Source of the DNA: Natrinema pellirubrum DSM 15624
GTDB taxonomy: Archaea; Halobacteriota; Halobacteria; Halobacteriales; Natrialbaceae
Direction of reading: 5' to 3'
DNA length: 64,000 nt
Assembly: GCF_000230735.2 (NCBI RefSeq)
Contig: NC_019962.1
Coordinates: forward strand, 3,162,001 to 3,226,000
Made by a program: the position numbers and the translations under genes
In this document: positions 35,826-44,077 of the stretch, in pieces
How the letters are laid out: the number at the start of each line of letters is the position of its first letter
Numbering within the stretch: the stretch's first letter is position 1
Notes under the pieces: generated by a model
The model's database searches: none
The model's input: the letters and a program-made list of their open reading frames with translations, nothing else
Told to the model about the DNA's origin: nothing

Positions 35826-36797
35826 ATGAAGGCCGTCGTCCTTGCAGGCGGGTACGCGACTCGGATGTGGCCGATTACCAAACATCGGCCCAAGATGTTC
35901 CTCCCGATCGGCGAGTCGACCGTCGTCGATCGCATCTTCGCGGAACTCGAGGCCGACGAGCGAATCGACGAGGTCTACGTCAGCACCAACGAACGGTTCG
36001 CCCCCGACTTCGAGGCCCACTTGGCCGATAGCGAGTTCGACAAGCCTCGGCTCTCGGTCGAGGAGACGACCGAGGAAGACGACAAGTTCGGCGTCGTCGG
36101 CGCGCTTTCCCAGCTGATCGACCGCGAGGACGTCGACGACGACCTGCTGATCATCGCCGGCGACAACCTGATCAGCTTCGACGTCGCCGACTTTCTGGAC
36201 GCGTTCGAAGCGCGGGACGCGCCGACGCTGGCCGCCTACGACGTCGGCACCCGCGAGAAGGCCAAATCCTACGGGCTGGTCGAGCTCGAGGGCGACCGCG
36301 TCGTCGACTTCCAGGAGAAGCCCGACGACCCCAAGAGTACGCTCGTCTCGATCGCCTGCTACGCGTTCCCGAAGGAATCGCTCGATCTCCTGCCGACCTA
36401 CCTCGAGGACGGCAACAACCCCGACGAACCCGGCTGGTTCGTCCAGTGGCTCCAGAACCGCGAGGCTACCTACGCCTACACCTTCGAGGGCGCGTGGTTC
36501 GACATCGGCACCCCCGAGAGCTATCTCGACGCCGTCGCCTGGCACTTAGATGGCGACTCGCTGGTCGCCGACTCCGCGACGCTGGAAGACGCCACGATCG
36601 GCGAGAACGTCCACGTCATGGCCGACGTGACCCTCGAGGGGACCGACCTCGACCACACCGTCGTCTTCCCCGAGGCGACGGTTCGCAACGGCGACATTCG
36701 CCGTTCGATCATCGATCGGGGAACCACGCTCGAAGACCTCGATCTCGCGGGGGCGCTCATCGGTGCCCACACGACGATCACGAACGGCGGCGCGTAG
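35826..36797 (+). CDS. Sugar-1-phosphate nucleotidyltransferase (RmlA/AglF-like)
   Basis: A 323-residue nucleotidyltransferase that activates a sugar-1-phosphate with UTP or dTTP. The pyrophosphorylase signature LAGGYATRMWPITKHRPKMF is at the N-terminus, then DDLLIIAGDNLISFD (metal aspartate) and VDFQEKPDDPKS. The catalytic core ends near residue 235 (WFDIGTPESYLDAV). The C-terminal third has left-handed beta-helix-like hexads (ATIGENVHVMADVTLEGTDL). Haloarchaeal relatives make glucose-1-phosphate derivatives for surface-glycan synthesis. Stand-alone gene. The true sugar is not determinable. Confidence 0.85.
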   Translation: MKAVVLAGGYATRMWPITKHRPKMFLPIGESTVVDRIFAELEADERIDEVYVSTNERFAPDFEAHLADSEFDKPRLSVEETTEEDDKFGVVGALSQLIDREDVDDDLLIIAGDNLISFDVADFLDAFEARDAPTLAAYDVGTREKAKSYGLVELEGDRVVDFQEKPDDPKSTLVSIACYAFPKESLDLLPTYLEDGNNPDEPGWFVQWLQNREATYAYTFEGAWFDIGTPESYLDAVAWHLDGDSLVADSATLEDATIGENVHVMADVTLEGTDLDHTVVFPEATVRNGDIRRSIIDRGTTLEDLDLAGALIGAHTTITNGGA

Positions 36798-36873
36798 CGA
36801 CGGCCGGCCGTCGATCGCGGGAATCGGGCGATACACCTATGGGCATGCCGTGTGTCACCCGTGACCAACGGAC

Positions 36874-37596
36874 ATGAGTGTTGACGAGACGGCCCGGGCG
36901 GCACTCGAGTCCCGCGCCGACGGCGTCCCGGCCGCGGAACTCACGGCCCAGTTCCGCGAGTTCCGGCGCTGGACCGGCTCGAACCCGTTACTGCTCGTCG
37001 CCGAGGCCGCCGCGGCCGCGACCGGACAGGGCTTTCTCGATGGGATCAAACCGGCCGTCAAGCGGTTTCGCGACGCGTTCGTCGCGACCGGGCGGATCGC
37101 GTCGTTTTCGGACCTCGCCGCCCTCGAACGCGAGGACGACGACCTCGTGGCGGCGCTGGGTGCCCGGCGCAAGCGCGATGTCTGTTGTGAGATCGCGGCC
37201 GTCCTCGCTGACTCCCCGACCGACGACGACCTTGAGGCGCTGGTCGACTGGGCCGAAACCGCGGATCACTACCGGCACGAGTCGGATCCGATCGGATCGA
37301 TCGCCGGCGTTGGCCTCGGGACCGTTCAGTACCTGCGACAGTTGGCCGGCGTCGATACCCCGCGGCCGGATCCGCCCCTCGAAAACCTGCTGTCGGCCAT
37401 CGACGACGATCTCGAGCGCTCGCCGATCGACACCGCGACGCCCCAGCGGACGATCGCCTCCTGTGAGTGGCTCGCCGTCGTCTCGGGGTATCGCCGACTC
37501 GAGATCGATCGGATCGCGTGGTGGCGGGCGACGGAGCCGGCCGACCGGGAGCGAATCGCCGACGTTCACGGCGCTCGAGTCGATCGGGACCGCTGA
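36874..37596 (+). CDS. Hypothetical haloarchaeal protein with HhH-like segment
   Basis: A 240-residue helical protein. Around residues 135-160 it has IAGVGLGTVQYLRQLAGVD, which resembles the helix-hairpin-helix of DNA glycosylases (G-V-G-x-x-T-x-x-x-L). No catalytic glycosylase Lys/Asp pattern follows. Two Cys (CCEIAAVL) may bind metal or stabilise. I do not recognise a named family. It follows the nucleotidyltransferase on the same strand after 76 bases. Confidence 0.6.
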   Translation: MSVDETARAALESRADGVPAAELTAQFREFRRWTGSNPLLLVAEAAAAATGQGFLDGIKPAVKRFRDAFVATGRIASFSDLAALEREDDDLVAALGARRKRDVCCEIAAVLADSPTDDDLEALVDWAETADHYRHESDPIGSIAGVGLGTVQYLRQLAGVDTPRPDPPLENLLSAIDDDLERSPIDTATPQRTIASCEWLAVVSGYRRLEIDRIAWWRATEPADRERIADVHGARVDRDR

Positions 37597-37643
37597 ACCG
37601 ACCGGCACGGGGCCGCAGTGGCCGCCGACGCGGCGCGATCGGA

Positions 37644-38507
37644 CTAGAACTCTTCGGTCGGGACGGTGAATTCGGCGGTCACGAGACGGCCGTCCTGCGA
37701 GACGTCCCCCAGCGTCGCCTCCTCCGAGAGGTCGCTCTCGACGTCGGATTCGGCCTGCTCGAGATCGACGCCGTCCTCGCTCGCGTACAACAGGAGGTAT
37801 GTCCCGTTCGTCTCAGCGCCGTCGATCTCCGCGGTGATCGCGGTCGTGACGACGGTATCGTCGGCGGCGTCTTCGGTCGCCGACTCGGTCTGTCCGCTGA
37901 CGTAGACGTAGTGGTCCGTGTCCACTTCGCTCTGTACCTGATCGAAGTCGTCGTTCACGTCGACGAACCGGTCGACGTCGCCGCTGGCGGTATCGATCAG
38001 GTGTTCGATCTCCTCGCGGGCGTCGACGTCTGAGAACCCGTTTCCGGACGTCTTGACGAGGACGTCCCCGTCGGTTCCGATCACCGCGTTCTCCTCCTCG
38101 TCGTCCGTGTAGAGGTCGAAGTCACCGTGGCTGCCCTCCGCGGCGAACCCCATCCCGTCGACGACCTCCTCCCCGTCGAAGGAACCGGTCAGTATCTCCG
38201 ACCGGCCGACGTTGAGGACGTACTCGATGTCGTCGGCGACGAGTTCGCCGCTGTAGTTGTTCGTGGCCTCTTCGCGCAGGTCGCCTTTGTTCTCCACCTC
38301 GTCCGTCTCGAGGATCGCCTCCACGTTCATCAGGAAGGCCGTCACCGAGTCCGAATCCAGCCCGTCGGGATCGTAGACCCACTCGGTGTAGTCGAAGCCG
38401 AAGTAACTCCCGACGACCGGAATCTCGCTACAGCCGGCAAGCGCCGTCAGTAGTCCGGTCCCCGCAACGCCTGCCCCAGTTCGAATAACGTCACGTCTCG
38501 ATTGCAT
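37644..38507 (-). CDS. Tat-dependent lipoprotein of unknown function
   Basis: A 287-residue exported lipoprotein. The signal peptide starts SRRDVIRTGAGVAGTGLL, with lipobox ALAGC near residue 26. The mature part is extremely acidic (Asp/Glu-rich) and beta-rich, with repeats of the type 'D-x-x-x-Y-V-L-N-V-G-R'. It resembles haloarchaeal secreted lipoproteins annotated only as hypothetical. ATG at 38507; an AT-rich TATATAAAAT box near 38532-38541 is a good promoter about 25-35 bases upstream. Confidence 0.8.
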   Translation of the reverse strand: MQSRRDVIRTGAGVAGTGLLTALAGCSEIPVVGSYFGFDYTEWVYDPDGLDSDSVTAFLMNVEAILETDEVENKGDLREEATNNYSGELVADDIEYVLNVGRSEILTGSFDGEEVVDGMGFAAEGSHGDFDLYTDDEEENAVIGTDGDVLVKTSGNGFSDVDAREEIEHLIDTASGDVDRFVDVNDDFDQVQSEVDTDHYVYVSGQTESATEDAADDTVVTTAITAEIDGAETNGTYLLLYASEDGVDLEQAESDVESDLSEEATLGDVSQDGRLVTAEFTVPTEEF

Positions 38508-38526
38508 CCGCTCGGTCTGTAATCAG

Positions 38527-38541
38527 GTATTATATAAAATC
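38527..38541 (-). promoter_or_regulatory. TATA element for the lipoprotein gene
   Basis: On the minus strand, ATTTTATATAATACC lies 20-34 bases before the ATG at 38507. This is a near-consensus archaeal TATA box with suitable spacing for a transcript with a very short leader. Confidence 0.5.
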
Positions 38542-38705
38542 GTTGTGACCGATACGACCATCGAAATAAAATTCGAATCGTCGCCCAGTTGTACTATCTG
38601 TGGGCGTTCACGACCATGAATCTCGAGAGACAGAGCAATCGACGGTCGGCTCGAACCGATCTCTTGCTGCCCCCTCGAGCCGGTCCGCATCGATCGCGAA
38701 CCACG

Positions 38706-38820
38706 TCACTCGAGTCGGGCGTCGGTGATCCGCAAGCGCCCCCGCGTCCCTTCCCACTCCCGCTCGTACTCGAGGTCGATCCGTCGATCCATATGTGGCC
38801 CATCCACGACGAAGGTCTCA
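38706..38820 (-). pseudogene. Duplicated 3' remnant of a diphthine-ammonia ligase gene
   Basis: This stretch translates on the minus strand to the last 35 or so residues of diphthine-ammonia ligase (ETFVVDGPHMDRRIDLEY, then EREWEGTRGRLRITDA) and ends in RLE-stop. The intact gene at 38952-39677 ends in the same residues. The DNA differs mainly at third codon positions, so the remnant is not a fresh copy but the tail of a diverged allele or paralogue. It has no start. Rest of the 38508-38951 gap contains hairpins and poly-A/T tracts. Confidence 0.75.
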
Positions 38821-38867
38821 GAACCACTTTTTTCCTCTCGGGTCAGCCAACGGCTGACCACTCGAGC

Positions 38868-38887
38868 AAAAAATCTGGACCAAAAAA
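38868..38887 (-). terminator. Oligo-T terminator for diphthine-ammonia ligase transcript
   Basis: On the minus strand, downstream of the dph6 stop (38952), two T6 tracts (38887-38882 and 38873-38868) follow a hairpin GCGGCGC-GTA-GCGCCGC (38908-38924). A further hairpin GGTCAGCC-GTT-GGCTGACC lies at 38841-38859. Archaeal polymerase terminates at such oligo-T runs. Confidence 0.45.
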
Positions 38888-38951
38888 GCCCGCTCGCTCA
38901 CTGACCCGCGGCGCTACGCGCCGCATTTCCGTTCGCTCGCGGTACACTGCC

Positions 38952-39677
38952 CTATGTTACCGTCGCGTCCGTGATCCGCAACCGGCCGCGTGTCCCCTCC
39001 CACTCGCGCTCGTACTCGAGGTCGATTCGCCGATCCATATGTGGCCCATCCACGACAAAGGTCTCGAACTCGCCGCCCTCACCCAAAATGTGGACGCCGT
39101 ACTCCTCGTGTAGCGCCTCGAGTTCGGCGATCGCTTCCCGGTCGAGCGTGCGCCCGAGCCACGACTCGTCCAAGCCGTGGGCCGCGACCTGGATGATCGC
39201 GATCTCGAAGCCGGCCTCGAGCATCGCGTCGGCGAGGTCGCGGGGATCCTCCTGCCAGAGCGGGGCGAACAGCTCACAGCCGAGGCGGTCGCACATGCCC
39301 TGAATGCGGCTCGTTTGGTACTCGCTCTCGACGGCACCGGCGGTGACGCCCGCGATCCCGCCCGGCAGGTCGGCGTCGAGTTCCTCGAGGGCGGCCTCGA
39401 GGGGCTCGAGTTCGGCGTCGCCTTGCACCCCGGAGTCGGCGGCCGTGTCGGCCGCGAAGTCGTCGGGCTCGACGTCGATCAGTTCGATGCCGATGCTCTT
39501 GGCCGCCAGCGTCGCCAGTTCCGTCGCGGGGACGTGATACATATACGAGTCGCCCGCGGGGTGGACGGTCACGAGCCGGTCGACGGGCAGTCCCGCCTCG
39601 AGGGCCCGGTACAGCGCCCACGAGGAGTCCTTCCCGCCCGAGAAGAGGCTTACCCACGTCCCGTCTGCGTCGCTCAT
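38952..39677 (-). CDS. dph6: Diphthine--ammonia ligase
   Basis: A 241-residue PP-loop ATPase that performs the last amidation in diphthamide synthesis on elongation factor 2. The P-loop LFSGGKDSSWALYRA is near the N-terminus, followed by LVTVHPAGDSYMYHVPATE. Later GVTAGAVESEYQTSRIQGMC and ELFAPLWQEDPRDLADAML are typical of the MJ0570/Dph6 family. Length is as expected for archaeal members. ATG at 39677. A duplicated 3' remnant lies downstream at 38706-38820. Confidence 0.88.
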   Translation of the reverse strand: MSDADGTWVSLFSGGKDSSWALYRALEAGLPVDRLVTVHPAGDSYMYHVPATELATLAAKSIGIELIDVEPDDFAADTAADSGVQGDAELEPLEAALEELDADLPGGIAGVTAGAVESEYQTSRIQGMCDRLGCELFAPLWQEDPRDLADAMLEAGFEIAIIQVAAHGLDESWLGRTLDREAIAELEALHEEYGVHILGEGGEFETFVVDGPHMDRRIDLEYEREWEGTRGRLRITDATVT

Positions 39678-39724
39678 GGTCGGTCGTCGGCCGGCGCGGG
39701 TAAATGGATACCGAGTCGAAACGG

Positions 39725-41020
39725 TCAGCGGTCGCGATCGGCGGGCGAGTCGGCGCCGGTGGCCGCACCGCCGTCGGTGAGTTCGGGATCGCTCCGATCC
39801 GGGACCGCGCCGGAATCGGGGGTTGGGGCCGCGGACTCGCCGTCGGCCGTCGCGCCGTCCTGTGGACCCGCATCGGAGCCGCCGTCGCTCCGTTCGTCCT
39901 CGCCGCTCGAGCCACTGAGCGAAGCCGCGATCTGTGCGCCGACGAGGCTAATGACGATCGCGGTGACGACGTAGAGCGCGAGGCGTTCGCCGGCCCCCAT
40001 CACGAACCGCTCGTTCGAGAAGATGAGGAACTCGTTGGCCGGGACGACAAACGACTCCATCTGGCCCTGTTGCTCGAGGAAGTACGCGGAGAACCCGCGG
40101 ACGACCAGCCCCACCGCGACGACGATAAAGGGGAGGTTGAGAAAGGAGGTGCGGATGGGGTCGTCGCCGATCGCCTCGTCGAGCAGGCGGCCGGCGCTGG
40201 CAGTCAGGGCGGCCATCGCCAGCCACGGGACGCTGTCGAACGCGAACCGGGTCGCCGGGATCACGACGCCGGACGTATCCTCGAGCCCCGAGACGCCGAG
40301 CGCGCCGACGAACAGGCCGACGAAGGTCAGCCCGGCCGCGACGACGTAGGTGACGACCGATACCTGCCCGGAGTACAGCGACTCGCGGGTCCCGCGGGCG
40401 AGTCGGGTCAGGCGTTCGTCGATGTTGAAGCCCTTGTAGAGCAGGAAGAGACCGATGACGGTCGTGATCGCGGCCGCTCCCTCAGCCGGGCCGACGGTCG
40501 TCGCGAGCAGCGGAAAGACCAGCAGCGTCAGCCCGATCGGGACGAGGATCGTCTGGCGCAGCTCCTCGTCGGCGAGGAACTGCTTGAGCAGGTAGTACGT
40601 CGATTCGATGTCCCGTGCTTGGCGGACGACGACCCGGTCGACCGAATCGACCTGGACGCGGCTCTCGACGATCGGAATCAGCCGTTCGTCCTCCGCGCTG
40701 TCGGTCACGACGACCGCCGAGTCCGGATCGTAGTCCGCAATGAGGTCGTCGAGCTGCTCGGCGACCGCCCGGTCGGCCGACACCATCGACTCGTGGTCCC
40801 CCGAGACGACCGCGACGACGACCTCCTCGTTCTCGTCGCGCAAGTCCTGGGCGACCCGCAGCGACTCGAGCAAGGTGTTGACTCCCGAGTCCTCCGGATC
40901 CGCGAGGCCGACATCGGTCACGAGCGCGCGGACTGCCTCCCAGCCGACGACCGGCGAGCGCAGGCCGGTCTTGCGGCCCACGTCGTCGGTCCGGTCGAGA
41001 CAGACGACCAGCGTTGTCAC
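39725..41020 (-). CDS. DUF373 family membrane protein
   Basis: A 431-residue archaeal protein. The first 160 residues are soluble and nucleotide-like (LVVCLDRTDDVGRKTGL, VVVAVVSGDHESMVSADRAV, VVVTDSAEDERLIPIVESR), the DUF373 hallmark. About six helices follow between residues 165 and 370, then a disordered Asp/Gly/Ala/Ser tail of about 60 residues. Function is unknown; a conserved role in membrane-linked regulation is only a guess. The start codon is GTG at 41020. Confidence 0.85.
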   Translation of the reverse strand: MTTLVVCLDRTDDVGRKTGLRSPVVGWEAVRALVTDVGLADPEDSGVNTLLESLRVAQDLRDENEEVVVAVVSGDHESMVSADRAVAEQLDDLIADYDPDSAVVVTDSAEDERLIPIVESRVQVDSVDRVVVRQARDIESTYYLLKQFLADEELRQTILVPIGLTLLVFPLLATTVGPAEGAAAITTVIGLFLLYKGFNIDERLTRLARGTRESLYSGQVSVVTYVVAAGLTFVGLFVGALGVSGLEDTSGVVIPATRFAFDSVPWLAMAALTASAGRLLDEAIGDDPIRTSFLNLPFIVVAVGLVVRGFSAYFLEQQGQMESFVVPANEFLIFSNERFVMGAGERLALYVVTAIVISLVGAQIAASLSGSSGEDERSDGGSDAGPQDGATADGESAAPTPDSGAVPDRSDPELTDGGAATGADSPADRDR

Positions 41021-41125
41021 GGTAGCCGATGCATTCTGTGCAACGATAAAACCACTTACTCGTTCGATCGCTCCCGTGGCGGTCTCGACCGGGGGACGGG
41101 GACTCGAGCGGGCGACCCCGCGCAG

Positions 41126-42118
41126 TTAGCTCCGGAGTCGGAACCCGCGGCCGTCGCCGAGGCCGGCGATGCCGGCCCCGAAGGCGTAGGCGACCTTCTG
41201 GGCGCCCGCGCCGACGCGGGCCATCAGCGGACGCTCGGGTTCGAATTCCTCGACGACGACCTCGTCGGTCTCGAGCCGGTCGGCCAGTTCGGCCTCGATC
41301 TCGCGGCGGGTACCGAGGTGGTCGACCAACTCCAGCTCGTGGGCCTGCTCCCCGAGGTAGATCCGGGCCTCCGTGTCGCGGATGAACTCCGGCTCTAAGT
41401 CGCGGCCGTCGCTGACCCGTTCGACGAAGGTGTCGTAGTAGTCGTCGATGATCCCCTGCAGGTACTCGCGTTCGTCCTCGTCCATCTCTTTGAGCGCCGT
41501 GCCGGCGTCTTTGTACTCGCCGGCGGCAAAGCGCTCGTAGGAGAGGCCGACCTTCTCGGCTAAGTCGCTGGCGTTGACCCGGGAGCCGATGACGCCGATC
41601 GAGCCGACGATCGACCCCTCGCGGGCCCAGAGTTCGTCGCAGCCGCTGGCGATCCAGTAGCCGCCGCTGGCACAGACGTCGGTCGCGTAGGCGACGGTCG
41701 GCCCGTCGAATCGCTCGGCGGCCAGGCGAATGTCGTCACTGGGGACGACCTCACCGCCGGGCGTGTTTAGCTTCAACAGGAGCGCGTCGACGTTGTCGTC
41801 CTCGTCGGCACGATCGATCTGGTCGACGACGTCGTCGGCCGGCGTCGCACCCGGGCTCGTCGGCAGGGGCCCACCGCCGCCGTCGCGGCTGATCGGTCCT
41901 TCGACGGCGACCTCGGCGACGTCATAGCTCGGGTACAGCGACCCGGCGATGTTGCTCGTGAATCGCAGCCCCACGAGGACGGCGGCGATCGCGACCAACA
42001 CGCCGAACAGATCCGTCAGCGTCTGCGGATAGACGACGAACAGCGCGACCGCGACCGCAGCGGACGCGAGCCCGCCGAGAGCGACCGTCAGGAGTCGCTC
42101 GGTCTCGTTACTAACCAT
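41126..42118 (-). CDS. sppA: Signal peptide peptidase SppA-type serine protease (S49)
   Basis: A 330-residue membrane protease. Two N-terminal helices (LTVALGGLASAAVAVALFVV and LFGVLVAIAAVLVGLRF) precede the crotonase-like S49 domain: LLLKLNTPGGEVVPSDDI, the catalytic Ser in CASGGYWIASG, and the catalytic Lys in GEYKDAGTALKEM. It should cleave remnant signal peptides in the membrane. The ATG at 42118 is preferred; a GTG at 42127 adds three residues. Upstream lies the AT-rich island at 42150-43400. Confidence 0.87.
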   Translation of the reverse strand: MVSNETERLLTVALGGLASAAVAVALFVVYPQTLTDLFGVLVAIAAVLVGLRFTSNIAGSLYPSYDVAEVAVEGPISRDGGGGPLPTSPGATPADDVVDQIDRADEDDNVDALLLKLNTPGGEVVPSDDIRLAAERFDGPTVAYATDVCASGGYWIASGCDELWAREGSIVGSIGVIGSRVNASDLAEKVGLSYERFAAGEYKDAGTALKEMDEDEREYLQGIIDDYYDTFVERVSDGRDLEPEFIRDTEARIYLGEQAHELELVDHLGTRREIEAELADRLETDEVVVEEFEPERPLMARVGAGAQKVAYAFGAGIAGLGDGRGFRLRS

Positions 42119-42336
42119 CGGTGACACCTCGAGTCATATTGATAGCTGCGTGTGCGCTCCGTTAAGCGTTGGTGGTCCAAACTGAAGTTCAGTCAGTAAC
42201 TATAGTAAGGACCGGTACCGTCCAATTCCCATATATTTGGGTCAGGAAAGTAGTTTATAATAGCTACGATAAGTTAACAGAATAGAAAGTAGTACTCAAC
42301 AGATTACTTTCCATCCATGGTATTTCAGGTCGCAAT

Positions 42337-42996
42337 ATGAGAAAAAGAAGAACGGTATTGCGCACGTGTGCATCGGGACTCACTTTGGGCATCGCCGCAG
42401 TCGGAAGCGGCGCAGCTCAATCAAACGACGAATGCGATGAGTGTAGTGTTGAAGTGGTCTCGGAAACAGAACAACAGAAGATAGTGGACGTAAGTATTGA
42501 TGAAACATACAGATACCGAATTGACAAGAAGAGTACTTCGGTTCATCTCATAGAAGCGAACCCTCGTACCAATGTTGGTACTCAACAAGTCGACACTGAT
42601 CTCGAAATCCTCCAAGAAACCGACCCTTGGGGGGATACTCTCGGTGAATACTCGTTTCCTAATGTCACAAAATACGAAGTCGGGGTTGCAGCAGTAGCAG
42701 GGGAAGATATTGGACAGGCAGCTGGGGGTGCAATTGGGGGTGTAATCTGTGCGGCTCTCCCCGGTGCGGGGTGGGGTGCAGCAGGGGTCTGTGGGGCCAT
42801 TGGGAGCGTTATCATAGACTTCGATACGGCCGGGGACGAATTCACCGTGGGCCTTTGGGACGAAGCCAGCGACGGTCCAGTTGGTACCCCCCAAATTCGT
42901 ATTGGTACTGCAGCAGGTCATGAATATTCGCATGAAGATCTCGAGGAAGCAGAGAGCGTTCCAGGATATCTCGCACTCGCCGACCCTAGTCCATAA
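42337..42996 (+). CDS. Tat-exported protein with Gly/Cys-rich hydrophobic core, halocin-like candidate
   Basis: A 219-residue protein in an AT-rich island. The Tat signal is KRRTVLRTCASGLTLGIAAV with cleavage expected after GSGAAQ. Two cysteines (DECDECS) follow. Around residues 125-160 there is a hydrophobic, glycine-rich stretch with two spaced Cys (GGAIGGVICAALPGAGWG and AAGVCGAIGSVI), the sort of segment seen in secreted antimicrobial peptides such as halocin C8. I see no known enzyme domain. The next gene encodes a small membrane protein, an arrangement used for immunity. The function is inference only; other secreted roles are possible. Confidence 0.5.
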   Translation: MRKRRTVLRTCASGLTLGIAAVGSGAAQSNDECDECSVEVVSETEQQKIVDVSIDETYRYRIDKKSTSVHLIEANPRTNVGTQQVDTDLEILQETDPWGDTLGEYSFPNVTKYEVGVAAVAGEDIGQAAGGAIGGVICAALPGAGWGAAGVCGAIGSVIIDFDTAGDEFTVGLWDEASDGPVGTPQIRIGTAAGHEYSHEDLEEAESVPGYLALADPSP

Positions 42997-43013
42997 GTCA
43001 GGGCTGAAACTAG

Positions 43014-43376
43014 ATGACTAATCACACATCACAGACAAGAACTACGTTCACCATGATTTTATCCGGGGTGGTGGCAACGGGGCTATATACGATCGCTACG
43101 GGGCAGGTAGTCGAAGTCGTGACGCCACTGCCTTACTTACTCGTCGCGGCCGCGCTCGGAACCCTCGGCGCTCTTATCGAGTATACACGGGAGAGTACGA
43201 TCCTGAAAGCGACATGGGCAGTCGTAGCCGGCGGGACGATAGGGACACTCATTTCCGATGAAACATGGTCCGAACTCCTTTTTGCGTTCTTCTTCGGCGG
43301 TTTGCTCGTCATGACTGTGCTATACGTACTCGGAACACGGCGCTCGAACTCGCCTCCGAGTACGACTGACACCTGA
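43014..43376 (+). CDS. Small four-helix membrane protein, possible immunity partner
   Basis: A 120-residue protein with four hydrophobic helices (FTMILSGVVATGLYTIAT, PYLLVAAALGTLGALIEY, LKATWAVVAGGTIGTLI, LLFAFFFGGLLVMTVLYVLG) and a short charged tail. It starts 17 bases after the stop of the Tat-exported protein gene and is on the same strand, so the two are probably co-transcribed. No recognised family. The pairing suggests a membrane protector or exporter component, unproven. Confidence 0.55.
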   Translation: MTNHTSQTRTTFTMILSGVVATGLYTIATGQVVEVVTPLPYLLVAAALGTLGALIEYTRESTILKATWAVVAGGTIGTLISDETWSELLFAFFFGGLLVMTVLYVLGTRRSNSPPSTTDT

Positions 43377-44077
43377 TCTCCCGCTTTGCGATCTATTTTG
43401 GTACTGTGAACACGAGTCAGTTACGAATTCCGTAATTCCGATTGTGCTGTGTTGCTGGTCTTGGACGGTTACATCGACGTTTCGCGCTGGCAACGTGTCG
43501 GTCACCGCGTCCCGTCGTCCGCATCGCCGGACTGCAGTCCGGTCGGGCCGCCGTCGGTCTGGGCCGGTCCCGTCGACTCCGTCGCCGGGCGATCGATCGT
43601 CGGCGTCGCGCCGGTCGGCTCCGTCCCGTCGTCCCCCGTCTCGGCCGCCGCCTCGTCCGTCCCCGATCGGCTCCCGAGCCACGTCCGAACGAGGTTGACG
43701 CCGTCCTGCACGAACGGCACCGGGTCGTCGGCGACGGCGTAATCGAACCGTGGGTGAGCGATGAGCGACGTCGCAACCTCGCGGACGGCGGACCCGAGCG
43801 ACGGTCGCTCGACCAGCGGATACTCCTCGGTGGCGACGCTGTGTACGTAGCTGAGTTCGCCCCGCAGCAGATGGCCGCCCACGCCGACCTCGTAGGTCGG
43901 CTCCGACGTGATCGGCTCGCCGGTCGCCAACTGCCAGTAGTAGGCGGGAAAGTCCGCGCCCGCCCGGACCGAGAACGGCAACGAGGACCAGAATCGCGGG
44001 TTGATCTCCATCAGCTTGAACTCGCCGTCGGACGGATCCCGCAGGAACTCCACCATCGCGAGCCCGTGCCACTCGAG

